Of a stretch of 64,000 nt of DNA, positions 17,845 through 27,600 are shown piece after piece. A program made the translations under genes and the position numbers. The DNA comes from an uncultured Bacteroidales bacterium. GTDB taxonomy: Bacteria > Bacteroidota > Bacteroidia > Bacteroidales > UBA4417. A model generated the notes under the pieces. That model was not told where the DNA came from and ran no database searches. It was given only the letters and a program-made list of their open reading frames with translations. The stretch's first letter is position 1; each line of letters opens with the position of its first letter. Where the stretch lies: assembly GCA_903879715.1 (NCBI GenBank), contig CAIRMR010000016.1, positions 20,595-84,594 on the forward strand, read 5' to 3'.

Positions 17845-18834
17845 ATGAAGATAAGTCGTGAACTCAAGATAGGTGCCTTCGGTATTGTTACATTAGCGCT
17901 TTTCATTATTAGTGTAAACTTTATTAAGGGCAAGGATTTATTTAACAGGAATCGCACCTTCTATGCTGTGTATGATGCCACATCAGGTATTCAGGAAGCA
18001 GCTTCGGTAACTGTAAGCGGGCTTGAAGTGGGAAAGGTTACGGATATGAGGTTTCTGACTAAAAATTCAAAGAAGGTTTTAATAGAACTTACTATTTCCA
18101 ATAAAGTATTTATTCCCTCAAAATCAGTTGCCCGCATTACCAGCCTCGACTTGTTGGGAACCAAAAATATTGAAATTATATTCAGCGATGCCAACACCGA
18201 AGCACTCGACGGCGATACATTAGTTGGCGGATCACAACTGTCGCTGCAGGAAGAAGTTAACAAGCAGGTTGCTCCAATAAAACTCAAAGCCGAAAACCTG
18301 CTTTCGTCACTCGACACCATGGTTACCGTACTTCAATCCGTTTTTAATGCCGATACACGTAAAAACATTACCGCTTCATTCTTGAGCATACGTTCAACGC
18401 TGAGCAATCTTGAAAGTACCACTTACAACCTGGATACATTGGTATATGGTCAAAAGAAACGGCTTGAGCGAATTATGTTCAATGTTGAGTCGATCACAGA
18501 AAATTTTCGTAAAAACGACGAAAACATTTCAAATATCCTTACAAATTTCTCACTATTAAGCGATACGCTTGCAAAAGCTAACCTGGCAGGCACACTTAAG
18601 AATGTTAACATTGTACTTTCAAGAGTGGAAGCTATTACTACTAAAATCAATAATGGTGAAGGAACAATCGGCATGCTGGTGAACGACCAGAAATTGTATG
18701 ACAACCTGAATAAATCGGCATCCCAACTCAATGCTTTGATCGAAGATATGAAGCTCAATCCTTACCGGTATGTGAATATCTCAGTATTCCCGCCATCCAA
18801 AAAGAGAATGATATACACGGAGCCGGTTAAGTAA
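17845..18834 (+). CDS. MlaD/MCE-family lipid-transport protein
   Basis: A 329-residue inner-membrane-anchored periplasmic protein: one N-terminal transmembrane helix (GAFGIVTLALFIISVNFI), then an MCE domain (about 35-115, YDATSGIQEAASVTVSGLEVGKV) with LGTKNIEIIF, and a helical C-terminal tail. MCE proteins carry phospholipids between membranes as part of an Mla-type ABC system. No mlaE or mlaF is in the window. It is probably co-transcribed with the amidase 25 bp upstream. Confidence 0.92.
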   Translation: MKISRELKIGAFGIVTLALFIISVNFIKGKDLFNRNRTFYAVYDATSGIQEAASVTVSGLEVGKVTDMRFLTKNSKKVLIELTISNKVFIPSKSVARITSLDLLGTKNIEIIFSDANTEALDGDTLVGGSQLSLQEEVNKQVAPIKLKAENLLSSLDTMVTVLQSVFNADTRKNITASFLSIRSTLSNLESTTYNLDTLVYGQKKRLERIMFNVESITENFRKNDENISNILTNFSLLSDTLAKANLAGTLKNVNIVLSRVEAITTKINNGEGTIGMLVNDQKLYDNLNKSASQLNALIEDMKLNPYRYVNISVFPPSKKRMIYTEPVK

Positions 18835-18868
18835 GCTGAGTCTATTGGAAGTACAAGAGATAGAGCGA

Positions 18869-18986
18869 GAGGGGCGACAAAGCGAGGGGCGACAAGAGAT
18901 ATAGTGAGGGGGCGAGGGGTGACAAAGCGAGGGGCGACAAGAGATATAGTGAGGGGGCGAGGGGCGACAAAGCGAGGGGCGACAAG
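18869..18986. repeat. 45-bp minisatellite, 2.6 copies
   Basis: Units begin at 18869, 18914 and 18959 (the last partial); the second unit differs by one base. Each unit itself contains two copies of GAGGGGCGACAA. The array is G-rich on the plus strand in an otherwise AT-rich genome and lies between the mlaD-like stop and the convergent ostA-like gene. Reading frames across it are artefacts of the repeat. Confidence 0.92.
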
Positions 18987-19089
18987 AAGAGAGCAATTAA
19001 AAAACATTGAGGCTGAATTTCTGATATCTGTACGATAGGATTTTTGCTTATTTCCCAAAAAATTACATCAGAAAGCAATTACTTAAAAA

Positions 19090-20754
19090 TTATTTCACTT
19101 CCTGGTTTTTTATTGTTTTCAGAGATTTAACCGGCATCTTAGAAGGTGTCGCAATTGGCTCTTTGGTGGGTTCTTTGGTTGGTGGTTCCGTTACCTGTTC
19201 CCTGGATTGCAGCCTGGCTTTCGCGTATAATTCCTCATCTACGTTTCGAAAAACATCATCCTTTTCAAGCGGCCTGGATGTAAAGCGCCAGTTAAATCCT
19301 TTAAGCATGCGTTGGTCGGTGGGGACATCTTTATCGGGAAACATATTTCCAGCCGGTTTGTCAAAATATAAAATGCGCTCAATCTTACTATCTTTCACAT
19401 CCAGCCTCATACGGCTACCGGAAGCCTTATTAACACCTATCAGTTTTAAGTCGGCTTCGCGCACATAATAAACTGTTTCAGCATTTCCGTTTACATCAAT
19501 CGTCGACAATTCATTTTTCACGAAATGCCCTACCATGTTCTTACCCCTGATCTGGTTATAGGCTTCGGTTGTATCCTTCGAAACAATAAAAGCAGTGCTG
19601 TTCATATATATTTCCCTGATGCGGTTTTTGCCCGTCAGTATACGCATGGTATCAGCGGTAAGCTGGTTTTTACCCGACCATAAAACCGGCATACGGTACA
19701 TGCTGATAAGTGAATCGGCAAAATTATAATGAAGCGAATCGCAGGCTCCCTGGATATCATTCCGGTAAAAACGGGTGTTGTGGTATGCAAATAATTCTTT
19801 AGTCTCGTTTCTGGTTGTATCAAAAGTAGCTTTTAACGTATCTGCATGAAGATAAAGCGTGTCTGCTTTATCACCCATAATAGCAACCGCCTCATTTGTA
19901 AACAGGGTATAGCCTTTGATACGCCAGTATTCGGCAAAGTTTCCTTTAATAATTACATCCTGGATGGTATCAGTCATTACAACATGATTAACAGCCTTCC
20001 CATAATGAAGTTTCTCGTTATAATACAGGCTGTCGCCGGTTAAGCGGCGGTTATCATCAACCAACAACGCATTTATGCTAAACCTCGATTTACTTGTTGC
20101 ACGGTTGTATTCACCATCTTCACAATACAGGTAATTGTCCTTGCCTTTTAGTATGGTAGGGCCCAGGAAATAGGATATCCTCGAAACTGTATTGTATTTC
20201 AATGTATCGCAGTTGATTTTATATTCCGGGTTTGTGAGTACCACATCATCGCGGAAATACATCAGTTTTTGGCTGGTATAATAAAAACATCGCTGGCTGG
20301 TAAGTATATTGTCGCCATTTACCATTTTACCACCGGTAGTATAGCTTGCAATATTCGTGTTACGGTCAAAATTCATTATATTCGTAGTGAGGGTAGTTTG
20401 TTTATCAACCAGTTTCACATCGTCGCGAACAACAGCCATTTTAGTATTGCCGTCATAATGAAGAAATTTCCCGAAAAGGTTTAAGGTATCACTCGATTTA
20501 ATACGCACATGGCCATAGCAGTCCATTGTATTGGATATTTCGTATAACCAGGCACTATCGCAATACAGGTATGCTCCCTCATGTTCAAAAACAGGATTAT
20601 TAAGTGCCCTCGTCATGTCGCCAAGATTGCTCGAATGCCTCAGTTCTCCTGCAGTCATGCGTATGCGGGTTTTTTGAGCGTGCACAGATTGATGCACTGA
20701 CAAAAGTATCAGCGATGAAATTACAAATACAAGGAAGATGGTTTTTTTTGACAT
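19090..20754 (-). CDS. OstA-like (LptA-type) LPS-transport protein
   Basis: A 554-residue periplasmic protein with a signal peptide (FLVFVISSLILLSVHQSVHAQ) and repeated beta-jellyroll OstA segments: AYLYCDSAWLYEISNTMDCYGHVRI, TLNLFGKFLHYDGNTKMAVVRDDV, LTSQRCFYYTSQKLMYFRDDV and others through about residue 450. Members of this family bridge LPS between the inner membrane and LptD. The C-terminal 40 residues are a Pro/Thr/Lys/Glu-rich tail (TEPPTKEPTKEP). Much longer than E. coli LptA (185 residues) but normal for Bacteroidota OstA-like proteins. Confidence 0.88.
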   Translation of the reverse strand: MSKKTIFLVFVISSLILLSVHQSVHAQKTRIRMTAGELRHSSNLGDMTRALNNPVFEHEGAYLYCDSAWLYEISNTMDCYGHVRIKSSDTLNLFGKFLHYDGNTKMAVVRDDVKLVDKQTTLTTNIMNFDRNTNIASYTTGGKMVNGDNILTSQRCFYYTSQKLMYFRDDVVLTNPEYKINCDTLKYNTVSRISYFLGPTILKGKDNYLYCEDGEYNRATSKSRFSINALLVDDNRRLTGDSLYYNEKLHYGKAVNHVVMTDTIQDVIIKGNFAEYWRIKGYTLFTNEAVAIMGDKADTLYLHADTLKATFDTTRNETKELFAYHNTRFYRNDIQGACDSLHYNFADSLISMYRMPVLWSGKNQLTADTMRILTGKNRIREIYMNSTAFIVSKDTTEAYNQIRGKNMVGHFVKNELSTIDVNGNAETVYYVREADLKLIGVNKASGSRMRLDVKDSKIERILYFDKPAGNMFPDKDVPTDQRMLKGFNWRFTSRPLEKDDVFRNVDEELYAKARLQSREQVTEPPTKEPTKEPIATPSKMPVKSLKTIKNQEVK

Positions 20755-20773
20755 AATCAGTTCAAATCGGCTG

Positions 20774-20781
20774 CAAAGGTA
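20774..20781 (-). promoter_or_regulatory. Putative -7 box for the ostA-like gene
   Basis: TACCTTTG on the minus strand matches TAnnTTTG and lies 19 bp upstream of the ostA-like ATG. The -33 element is TTA rather than TTG. Confidence 0.45.
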
Positions 20782-20896
20782 AGTAATGTAAGCTAATAGT
20801 AAGACAGGGCAAATTGATGTTTTGGATTAGTCAGCAGTAAATTAAGAGGTTTTAACTTTTGCTGAAAATCATTTAAAAACAATTCAAATATTTATC

Positions 20897-20926
20897 TTGC
20901 GTGATTAAAAGATATTTCTACATTTG
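20897..20926 (+). promoter_or_regulatory. Bacteroidota promoter for gatE
   Basis: TTG at 20897-20899, a 19-nt spacer and TACATTTG at 20919-20926 match the Bacteroidota consensus exactly. The predicted transcript begins near 20933, about 18 nt before the gatE ATG. The gene is therefore expressed from host-type signals. Confidence 0.65.
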
Positions 20927-20950
20927 AGCCGGTTTAAACCTTTCTTTCAA

Positions 20951-22918
20951 ATGGCTCAGAATATAGATCCAAAGCGCAACTACGAAGAAACCAGGCACAA
21001 AACCGGTTATGTTACCCGCGGGGAATCCACACAGGAAACATACGATCGCCTTGGTTTTATGTCGGGACTCGAAGTACACCAGCAACTAAAAACATCTCAA
21101 AAACTTTTTTGCCGTTGCCCGGCCGGAATATACCAGAAACCAGGCGATTTCGATGCCGAAGTAATCAGGCATATGCGGCCAACCCTGAGCGAATTGGGCG
21201 AATACGACGGCACTGCTCTGATGGAGTTCAAAACCCGTAAAAATATCATTTACAGGTTGAAAAGCAAAACAAGCTGTACGTATGAAGTTGATGATACGCC
21301 ACCGTTTCCCCTCAACCGCGAAGCATTATCCATCGCCATCGAAATATCACTGGTATCGAAACTGAATATAGTTGGCGAAGTGCATATTACGCGAAAACAA
21401 TACCTCGACGGGAGTATTCCTACAGGATTTCAGCGAACGGCAATAATCGGCGTTGAGGGTGAAATACCGCTCAGGAATAAAAAAATACGCCTTATCCAGC
21501 TCAGTCTCGAAGAAGATTCGTGCCGCGAAGTAAGCGATATCGGTCACACAAGGATTTACCGGACTGACCGCCTCGGAATGCCGCTCATCGAAACAGTTAC
21601 CTATCCGGATATGACCAATCCTGATGAGGTAAAGGAGGCCTGTAATTATATCCGTTTCCTGGGGCGTAGCACAGGCAAGGTGCGCACAGGAATTGGTGCC
21701 GGCCGCCAGGATGTGAATGTGAGCTGCAAAGGCGGCACCAGGGTCGAAATAAAAGGTGTAGCTCATAGCCGCTGGATACCTGAACTTACTCATAACGAAT
21801 GTTTCCGCCAATGGGCGTTGTTGTCAATCCGGGATTTGCTGAATGCCCGTTTCCCGGATTGTAAACTATGGAACCTGACTCATGTTTTGTTGGATTTACA
21901 TGCGTTCAATTCGAAAAATGGATTTACGAAAGATGCCAAAGCCAATGGATTTAAACTTGTAGCCGTAAACCTGCCGGGATTTAAAGGAATTCTTTCGCAT
22001 TTCACACAGCCGGGCAAAATGTTTGCTAACGAACTTAGTGAAAGGCTAAAGGTAATTGCTTGCATTGAATTTCCCAATATGACTCATAGCGAGGAAATAG
22101 ATCCATTATTTACACCAGTTGATTGGGAAAAAGCAAATATTCTTCTGAAACCATCTGAAAATGACGCTCAGCTAATTTTCCGCGGACCAGAAGAAGATAT
22201 TAAAACAGCAATCGAAACCATTGAGGAACGCTGCCGTATGGCATTTGCAGGTGTTCCGCCCGAAACCCGTAAATCATTCGAAAACGGAACTACTATTTTC
22301 GAGCGTGTATTACCTGGCGCCGACCGCATGTATCCGGATACCGATTCAGCGCCGATTCCATTGGAAAACGATTACATAGAATCATTAAGTAAAAACCAGC
22401 CGGAAGAAGTTATTTTACGCTATAAACGACTGAAAGACTGGAATATTCCGGAAGACTGCTACACCTATATTTTCAAAAAGAACCTGTTCCCGCTAATCGA
22501 AAGGATCATAACCGAATTGGATTTGAATCCTGCTTTTGTTGGCAAATTCTTCGGGCACGCGGTAAAATGGGTCGAAGGACAATACAAACCAACTGCCGAA
22601 TTTGATTATAAGATCATCTACGCTTTACTACGGTTTATAAAGCAACGGAATCTAGACATAAGCATTGCCCGGCGTATGTTACCTCAAGTGTATCAGTATC
22701 CTAAAATGGAATTCGAATCTGCACTTACTAGTATGAATTATAAAGCCGTTGCTAAAGAACAGATTGTTTCGAAAATCCCTTTCCTCAGGAATAAATTTGC
22801 TGAAATAAGGCTTTCAAAAGGACCGGATGTAGAGCATAACTGGATTATGGGTCAATTGCGCCGGCAGGCTGAAGGAAATATGAGTCTGAGGGAGTTGCAT
22901 GAAGCTGTAAGGGATTAG
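20951..22918 (+). CDS. gatE: Glutamyl-tRNA(Gln) amidotransferase subunit E
   Basis: A 655-residue protein from the ATG at 20951 (a TTG at 20924 is less likely), close to the roughly 620-635 residues of archaeal GatE. The GatB-type kinase/transamidase cradle has GLEVHQQLKTSQKLFCRCP and HITRKQYLDGSIPTGFQRT, followed by SLEEDSCREV and RTDRLGMPLIETVTYPDM. The central insertion (about 290-430, LNLPGFKGILSH region) corresponds to the AspRS-like domain that distinguishes GatE from GatB. The C-terminus is the helical tail plus YqeY-like domain. GatE activates Glu on Glu-tRNA(Gln) and uses ammonia from GatD. The partner gatD follows after 262 bp. The pair is known as an archaeal system, so its presence here suggests lateral transfer. 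Confidence 0.9.
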   Translation: MAQNIDPKRNYEETRHKTGYVTRGESTQETYDRLGFMSGLEVHQQLKTSQKLFCRCPAGIYQKPGDFDAEVIRHMRPTLSELGEYDGTALMEFKTRKNIIYRLKSKTSCTYEVDDTPPFPLNREALSIAIEISLVSKLNIVGEVHITRKQYLDGSIPTGFQRTAIIGVEGEIPLRNKKIRLIQLSLEEDSCREVSDIGHTRIYRTDRLGMPLIETVTYPDMTNPDEVKEACNYIRFLGRSTGKVRTGIGAGRQDVNVSCKGGTRVEIKGVAHSRWIPELTHNECFRQWALLSIRDLLNARFPDCKLWNLTHVLLDLHAFNSKNGFTKDAKANGFKLVAVNLPGFKGILSHFTQPGKMFANELSERLKVIACIEFPNMTHSEEIDPLFTPVDWEKANILLKPSENDAQLIFRGPEEDIKTAIETIEERCRMAFAGVPPETRKSFENGTTIFERVLPGADRMYPDTDSAPIPLENDYIESLSKNQPEEVILRYKRLKDWNIPEDCYTYIFKKNLFPLIERIITELDLNPAFVGKFFGHAVKWVEGQYKPTAEFDYKIIYALLRFIKQRNLDISIARRMLPQVYQYPKMEFESALTSMNYKAVAKEQIVSKIPFLRNKFAEIRLSKGPDVEHNWIMGQLRRQAEGNMSLRELHEAVRD

Positions 22919-22993
22919 GAATTTGGATTTAGGTTTTAGTATCTAATCTTTTAAGTTGATGTTTTTTCTGGCACAATATTTCAGGAAGAAATT

Positions 22994-23078
22994 AAAAACA
23001 TTAAACACAAAACACAAAATGCAAAAGTATCGCACGCTCCCTTACTTTAGTGTTTATTATTCTGTGTTTTATGTTTTT
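22994..23078. repeat. Imperfect inverted repeat between gatE and gatD
   Basis: AAAAACATTAAACACAAAAC near 22994-23013 is largely complementary to GTGTTTTATGTTTTT at 23064-23078, with a loop of about 50 nt. It may form a hairpin in the gatE-gatD transcript or be a decayed mobile element. Flanking bases contain GGGATTAGAA-type runs also seen in other spacers. Confidence 0.35.
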
Positions 23079-23180
23079 CATTACTTTTTAATTCTGGCTT
23101 GTCCAGGTTAGGTTATAGGGATTGCAGGATAGGGATTAGAAATAGAATCGTAAATCGTACTTCAAAAATCGAAAATTAAA

Positions 23181-24566
23181 ATGACTGACGATATTTTTCA
23201 GGGATACAAAGGTTTAGCACTCGAAGTACTAAAGAAATACAATGTTCGCGTTTGGGGACAGGCTGTTATTAAAACTACTCGTGGTGAATTTGTAGGAACA
23301 GTACTTCCACGGTCCGAAAATGATGATGACAGGCATATTGTAATGAAAATTCCTACCGGATACAATATCGGCCTTGATATCGCCACCATTGCCGGAATGA
23401 AAGAAACCGGCTATAAAAAAGCAAATTATAAAATTCCTGAAAAAGAATTTCCATATACCGAAGGATTACCGAAAGTAAAATTGATTGGCACCGGCGGTAC
23501 TATTGCTTCGCGTCTGGATTACCGCACCGGAGCTGTTATTCCTGCATTTTCGCCTGGCGAATTGTATGGCGCGGTTCCCGAACTGGCATCCATCTGCAAC
23601 CTGACGACAGAGAAAGTCTTCGCTGTTTTCAGCGAAAATATGTCGCCGGATCATTACAAAAAGTTAGCGATTGCCATTGGCAAAGAAATTGAAGCCGGGG
23701 TTGATGGAATTGTAATCGGACATGGAACAGATACACTGCATCACACTGCTGCCGCACTTACTTTTATGGTACAGAATTCACCGGTACCCATCGTGCTTGT
23801 AGGCTCTCAGCGTTCGAGCGACCGCCCCAGTTCCGATGCAGCACTCAACCTGATGCACGCCTGTACGGCCGCCGGGCATGGCGACATAGCCGAAGTTATG
23901 GTTTGCATGTTTGGCCCTACCAGTGATGAATATGGGTTTCTTCACAGGGGTACGCGTGTGCGAAAAATGCATTCGTCGTACCGATCGACTTTCCGTACAA
24001 TAGGAGATACGCCATTAGCTACCATCACGCGTAAAGGGCTGAAACCAATTAAGGAAACTTACAACCACAGGCGAAAAGACCGAAAAGTAACCATTTTACC
24101 CTATTTTGAAGAGAAAGTATCAATCGTATATTATTACCCAAATATGCAGCCTGATATTATTGATTCACTGGTGGAGCATGGATATAAAGGAATAGTGATT
24201 GCCGGCACCGGTCTGGGACATGTAAACAAGCCACTTTATCCGGCAATTGAGAGAGCCGCCAAAGCCGGCGTTGCCGTTTATATGACCGTTCAAACGCTTT
24301 GGGGATATGTGCATATGTTTGTTTATGATACAGGTCGCGACCTGATGGCGCTAGGCGTTGTGCCGTCCGAAAATATGCTGCCCGAGGTTGCTTATATAAA
24401 GTTAGGGTGGGCGTTGGGACAAACCAGCGACCTGGAAGAAGTAAAACGGATAATGCTTGCGCCAATTAACGACGAAACTACTCCCCGCGAACCCTACAAT
24501 GGGTACCTGATATACCAGGGCGGAGTAACAGAAGTAGAGGATTTTATAAGGAAGGTGCATAAATAA
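23181..24566 (+). CDS. gatD: Glutamyl-tRNA(Gln) amidotransferase subunit D
   Basis: A 461-residue glutaminase subunit of the GatDE complex. The N-terminal beta-barrel domain (about 1-90) is the feature that separates GatD from ordinary L-asparaginases. The AnsA-like domain has both catalytic threonine loops, GTGGTIAS (Thr107) and GHGTDTLHHTA (Thr183, Asp184), plus SSDRPSSDAALNL and the lysine in GTRVRKMHSSYRSTF (Lys262). GatD frees ammonia from glutamine only when GatE holds Glu-tRNA(Gln). Length is slightly above the archaeal norm of about 435. It lies downstream of gatE on the same strand. Confidence 0.93.
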   Translation: MTDDIFQGYKGLALEVLKKYNVRVWGQAVIKTTRGEFVGTVLPRSENDDDRHIVMKIPTGYNIGLDIATIAGMKETGYKKANYKIPEKEFPYTEGLPKVKLIGTGGTIASRLDYRTGAVIPAFSPGELYGAVPELASICNLTTEKVFAVFSENMSPDHYKKLAIAIGKEIEAGVDGIVIGHGTDTLHHTAAALTFMVQNSPVPIVLVGSQRSSDRPSSDAALNLMHACTAAGHGDIAEVMVCMFGPTSDEYGFLHRGTRVRKMHSSYRSTFRTIGDTPLATITRKGLKPIKETYNHRRKDRKVTILPYFEEKVSIVYYYPNMQPDIIDSLVEHGYKGIVIAGTGLGHVNKPLYPAIERAAKAGVAVYMTVQTLWGYVHMFVYDTGRDLMALGVVPSENMLPEVAYIKLGWALGQTSDLEEVKRIMLAPINDETTPREPYNGYLIYQGGVTEVEDFIRKVHK

Positions 24567-24611
24567 TTCTTATCCGGAGTACGACCCGGTTTCACACCCT
24601 GAATAAGAATT
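24565..24611. terminator. Hairpin between convergent gatD and kinase genes
   Basis: AATTCTTAT (24565-24573) and ATAAGAATT (24603-24611) form a perfect 9-bp stem with a 29-nt loop, overlapping the gatD stop codon and ending 7 bp before the convergent kinase's stop codon at 24618. It could act as a bidirectional terminator, though a long U run is missing. Confidence 0.45.
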
Positions 24612-24617
24612 GCTGTC

Positions 24618-27600
24618 TCAATACATAGCGGGATAAAGCAATTTATCAATTGTTCCAAGCAATTTACTTTTACTTATCGGTTTTATTATATAATCATTAC
24701 AACCGGCTAACCTTGCGGCAGCTTCATCGTCGGAAGAAATTAAACCTGAGAGAGCAATAATTGGCAAATCCGGCCGTATTTTCCTGATCTCTCTGGCTGA
24801 TTCGAAGCCATCCATCCCAGGCATTTTCATATCGGTAAGTATGATACTTATTTCCGGAAAGTTCCGGCAGATTTCAATTGTTTCAAATCCATTGTAGGAT
24901 CTAAAAACTTTAAAAGAAGCCTTTTTAAGAACAATTTCCAGGTATTTATAGTTGGAGTCATCATCTTCAGCAACAAGCACTATAAGGTTTTCGGGTTGAG
25001 CGGCCACTTCAACATCAGTTATTTCTGCCGGAATTGATTTTTTTTCAGGCAGAGTGAAGCAGAATGTAGATCCTTCACTATTTGAGGATTCCACCCAAAT
25101 TTCGCCGCCTAACAGTTTTACAAATCCTTTTGCAATGGATAAGCCCAAGCCACTTCCTTCATATTCGCGGGAGGCTGATATATCGGCCTGCCTGAAAATC
25201 TCAAATATTACAGGCAGGGTTTCATCTGATATTCCCCGGCCTGTATCGCGAACAGAGAAAAGATGATTCCCGTCTTTGAAATCATAAGCTAAGGTTATGG
25301 ACCCTTCTTTTGTAAACTTTATCGCATTATCAATAAGGTGCGAAATTATTTTAGTCAGAAGAATCTCATCTGTCAGAATCCGGACCTCATTTTCAGGAGT
25401 TTTTAATATAATCTCCAGGTTCAGATTCCGTGAGGTAAAAGTATCAAAAGTCTGGTCTGTTATTTTTTCCAGAAGAGGTTTAAGGTTTATGGGGTATTTG
25501 TTGATTTCGGTAATTCCCGACACAATCATCGAAATATCCATATAATTGGTAATGGTATTGATGAGCCTGGCACTACTTTTTTTAATCATTTTGTTGAACT
25601 CAATCCGATCCTCCTCTGAACTGTCCATTTGCGTAATCATCTCACTGAATCCAATAATGCCATTCAGCGGGGTACGCAACTCATGAGTAATATTCTGGAG
25701 GAAAGCAGATTTAAGCTTATCATTGGATTCTGCATATTCCTTGGCTTTCAAAAGCTCTTCACGGGCTTGTTTGCGTTCAGCAATATTACGGAATACACCT
25801 TGCAGAATCTGCCTTCCGTTAAGTTTCATTGTATTGGAAAGGACTTCAACCGGGATTTCGGTGCCGTCCGAACGAAGAATAACAGTTTCAATCGCAAACA
25901 GATCGCTAATGTTACGGACTTCATCAACATGTTTCCGGAATGATTTTTTCGAATGTTCAAAATACCTGGATGGATGAATCATGGTTTGGTGTAATGTCCT
26001 GATTTCATCCAGGGTGCGACCAAGCATATTGCAAGCTGCAGTATTGGCATCTACAAGCATTCCGGTTTCAATATCGGCGAGAATTATAGCATCAGGTGAT
26101 GCTTCAAAAAGCTCCCTGTACCTTTCCTCACTTTCTTTTAATGCAGTTTCCGACTGAAGCCGTTTCGAGATATCTTCTTTAATTCCAAGGTAATGTGTTA
26201 TTTTACCCTCAGCATCTTTAATAGGCAATATTGAAGCGCTTTCGCAGAAATTTTCGCCATTTTTCTTTTTGTTATAAAAAATGCCGTTCCATTCTTTTCC
26301 TGCTTTTAAAGCTCGCCATAACGATTTATATACATCCTGGGTTGTTTCACCAGATTTAAATATGGCTGGACTTTTCCCGATTAATTCATTAAAACTATAG
26401 CCCGAAATATTGCAGCCTGCCGGGTTCACATATTCCATTTTCCCATCAAGATCTGTTATAATAATTGTGTTCGGGCTTTGCTGAACTACTGCGGAAAGTT
26501 TACGTAATTCTTTTTCCGCCAGATAGCGTTTGCTGATATCCCGGCTCACACCCCTGTAACCTGAAATTTTTCCGGACTGATCATAAACCGGGACACCACT
26601 GGTTTCAACATGTACCAGATGCCCGTCGCGGTGTTTATATTTATTAACCAAAAGGTAAAAAGGAAGCGTATTTTCTTCTGTCGACTCAATCCTGGCGTTT
26701 ATCTCCGATAAAAATTCATCAGAGATAAAGTCGTAAGGTGATTTCCCTATGGTTTCCTCTGGTTTATAATCCAGGATAATCTCAAACTGTGGGCTAACAT
26801 ATCGGTACAAGCCATCAGCATCGGTTTCCCATATTATATCAGAAGTAGATTCTACCAATGATTTATACTTTTCTTCGCTTTGCCTGAGTGTTTCTTCCGA
26901 CTTTTTACGTTCAGTAATATCGCGTATGATAGATTGGTAAGTCCCATCTGGCATCATTTTAGTATGCATTTCGATAGGGACAATATTGCCGTCACGCCGA
27001 AGTATGTCCCGCTCACTGATTACCGTTTTGTCTTTTTTCAACAAATCGTATCTCAATGGCTTGTTTTTCAATACTTTTTGATCGAATAATTCAATTATAT
27101 TAATCCCGATCAGGTTTTTCAGCGTTCGGCCGGTTAGCTTTTGCATGTAGGTATTTGCCTGGATGATAACGCCTTCCGGCGAACCGATTAAAATACCGTC
27201 GACGGCAAGTTCAATAAGTTCCCTGAAACGCCTTTCGCTGGTTTGCAAAGCTACATCAGCTTGTTTGCGTTCGGTGATATCCTGTGCCATAGCAATATTT
27301 ACTTTTTTCCCAAAGTACGTGCCGTTGACAACACGCACTTCTTTTGGAAAAATTTCGCCATTTGACCTCAGACCCCAGAATTCAAATTGCTGTGGTTCGC
27401 CGGCAAAGGCCTTCTCAATCATAGCCGCAATTGTCTCCATGTCATTTTTGCCAGGAGCAGCTACAAAAGAAGGATTTTTACCAACCAATACTTCATACGG
27501 ATATCCGTACAGTTTTACGGCACCTTCATTTACATCCAGGAAGGTACCATTCTCATCCTGAATGTAGATAGCATCATTAACATTGTTGAATAATTCACGG

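Noticed and set aside
18869..18986. Possible CRISPR array
   Set aside because: Units are contiguous with no unique spacers and no cas genes are nearby; this is a tandem repeat.
18762..19078. Three overlapping minus-strand reading frames rich in Ser-Pro-Leu repeats
   Set aside because: They exist only because the 45-bp minisatellite is open in several frames, and they overlap the end of the mlaD-like gene.
23181..24566. Plain L-asparaginase
   Set aside because: The extra N-terminal barrel, the GTRVRKMHSS segment and the adjacent gatE favour GatD.
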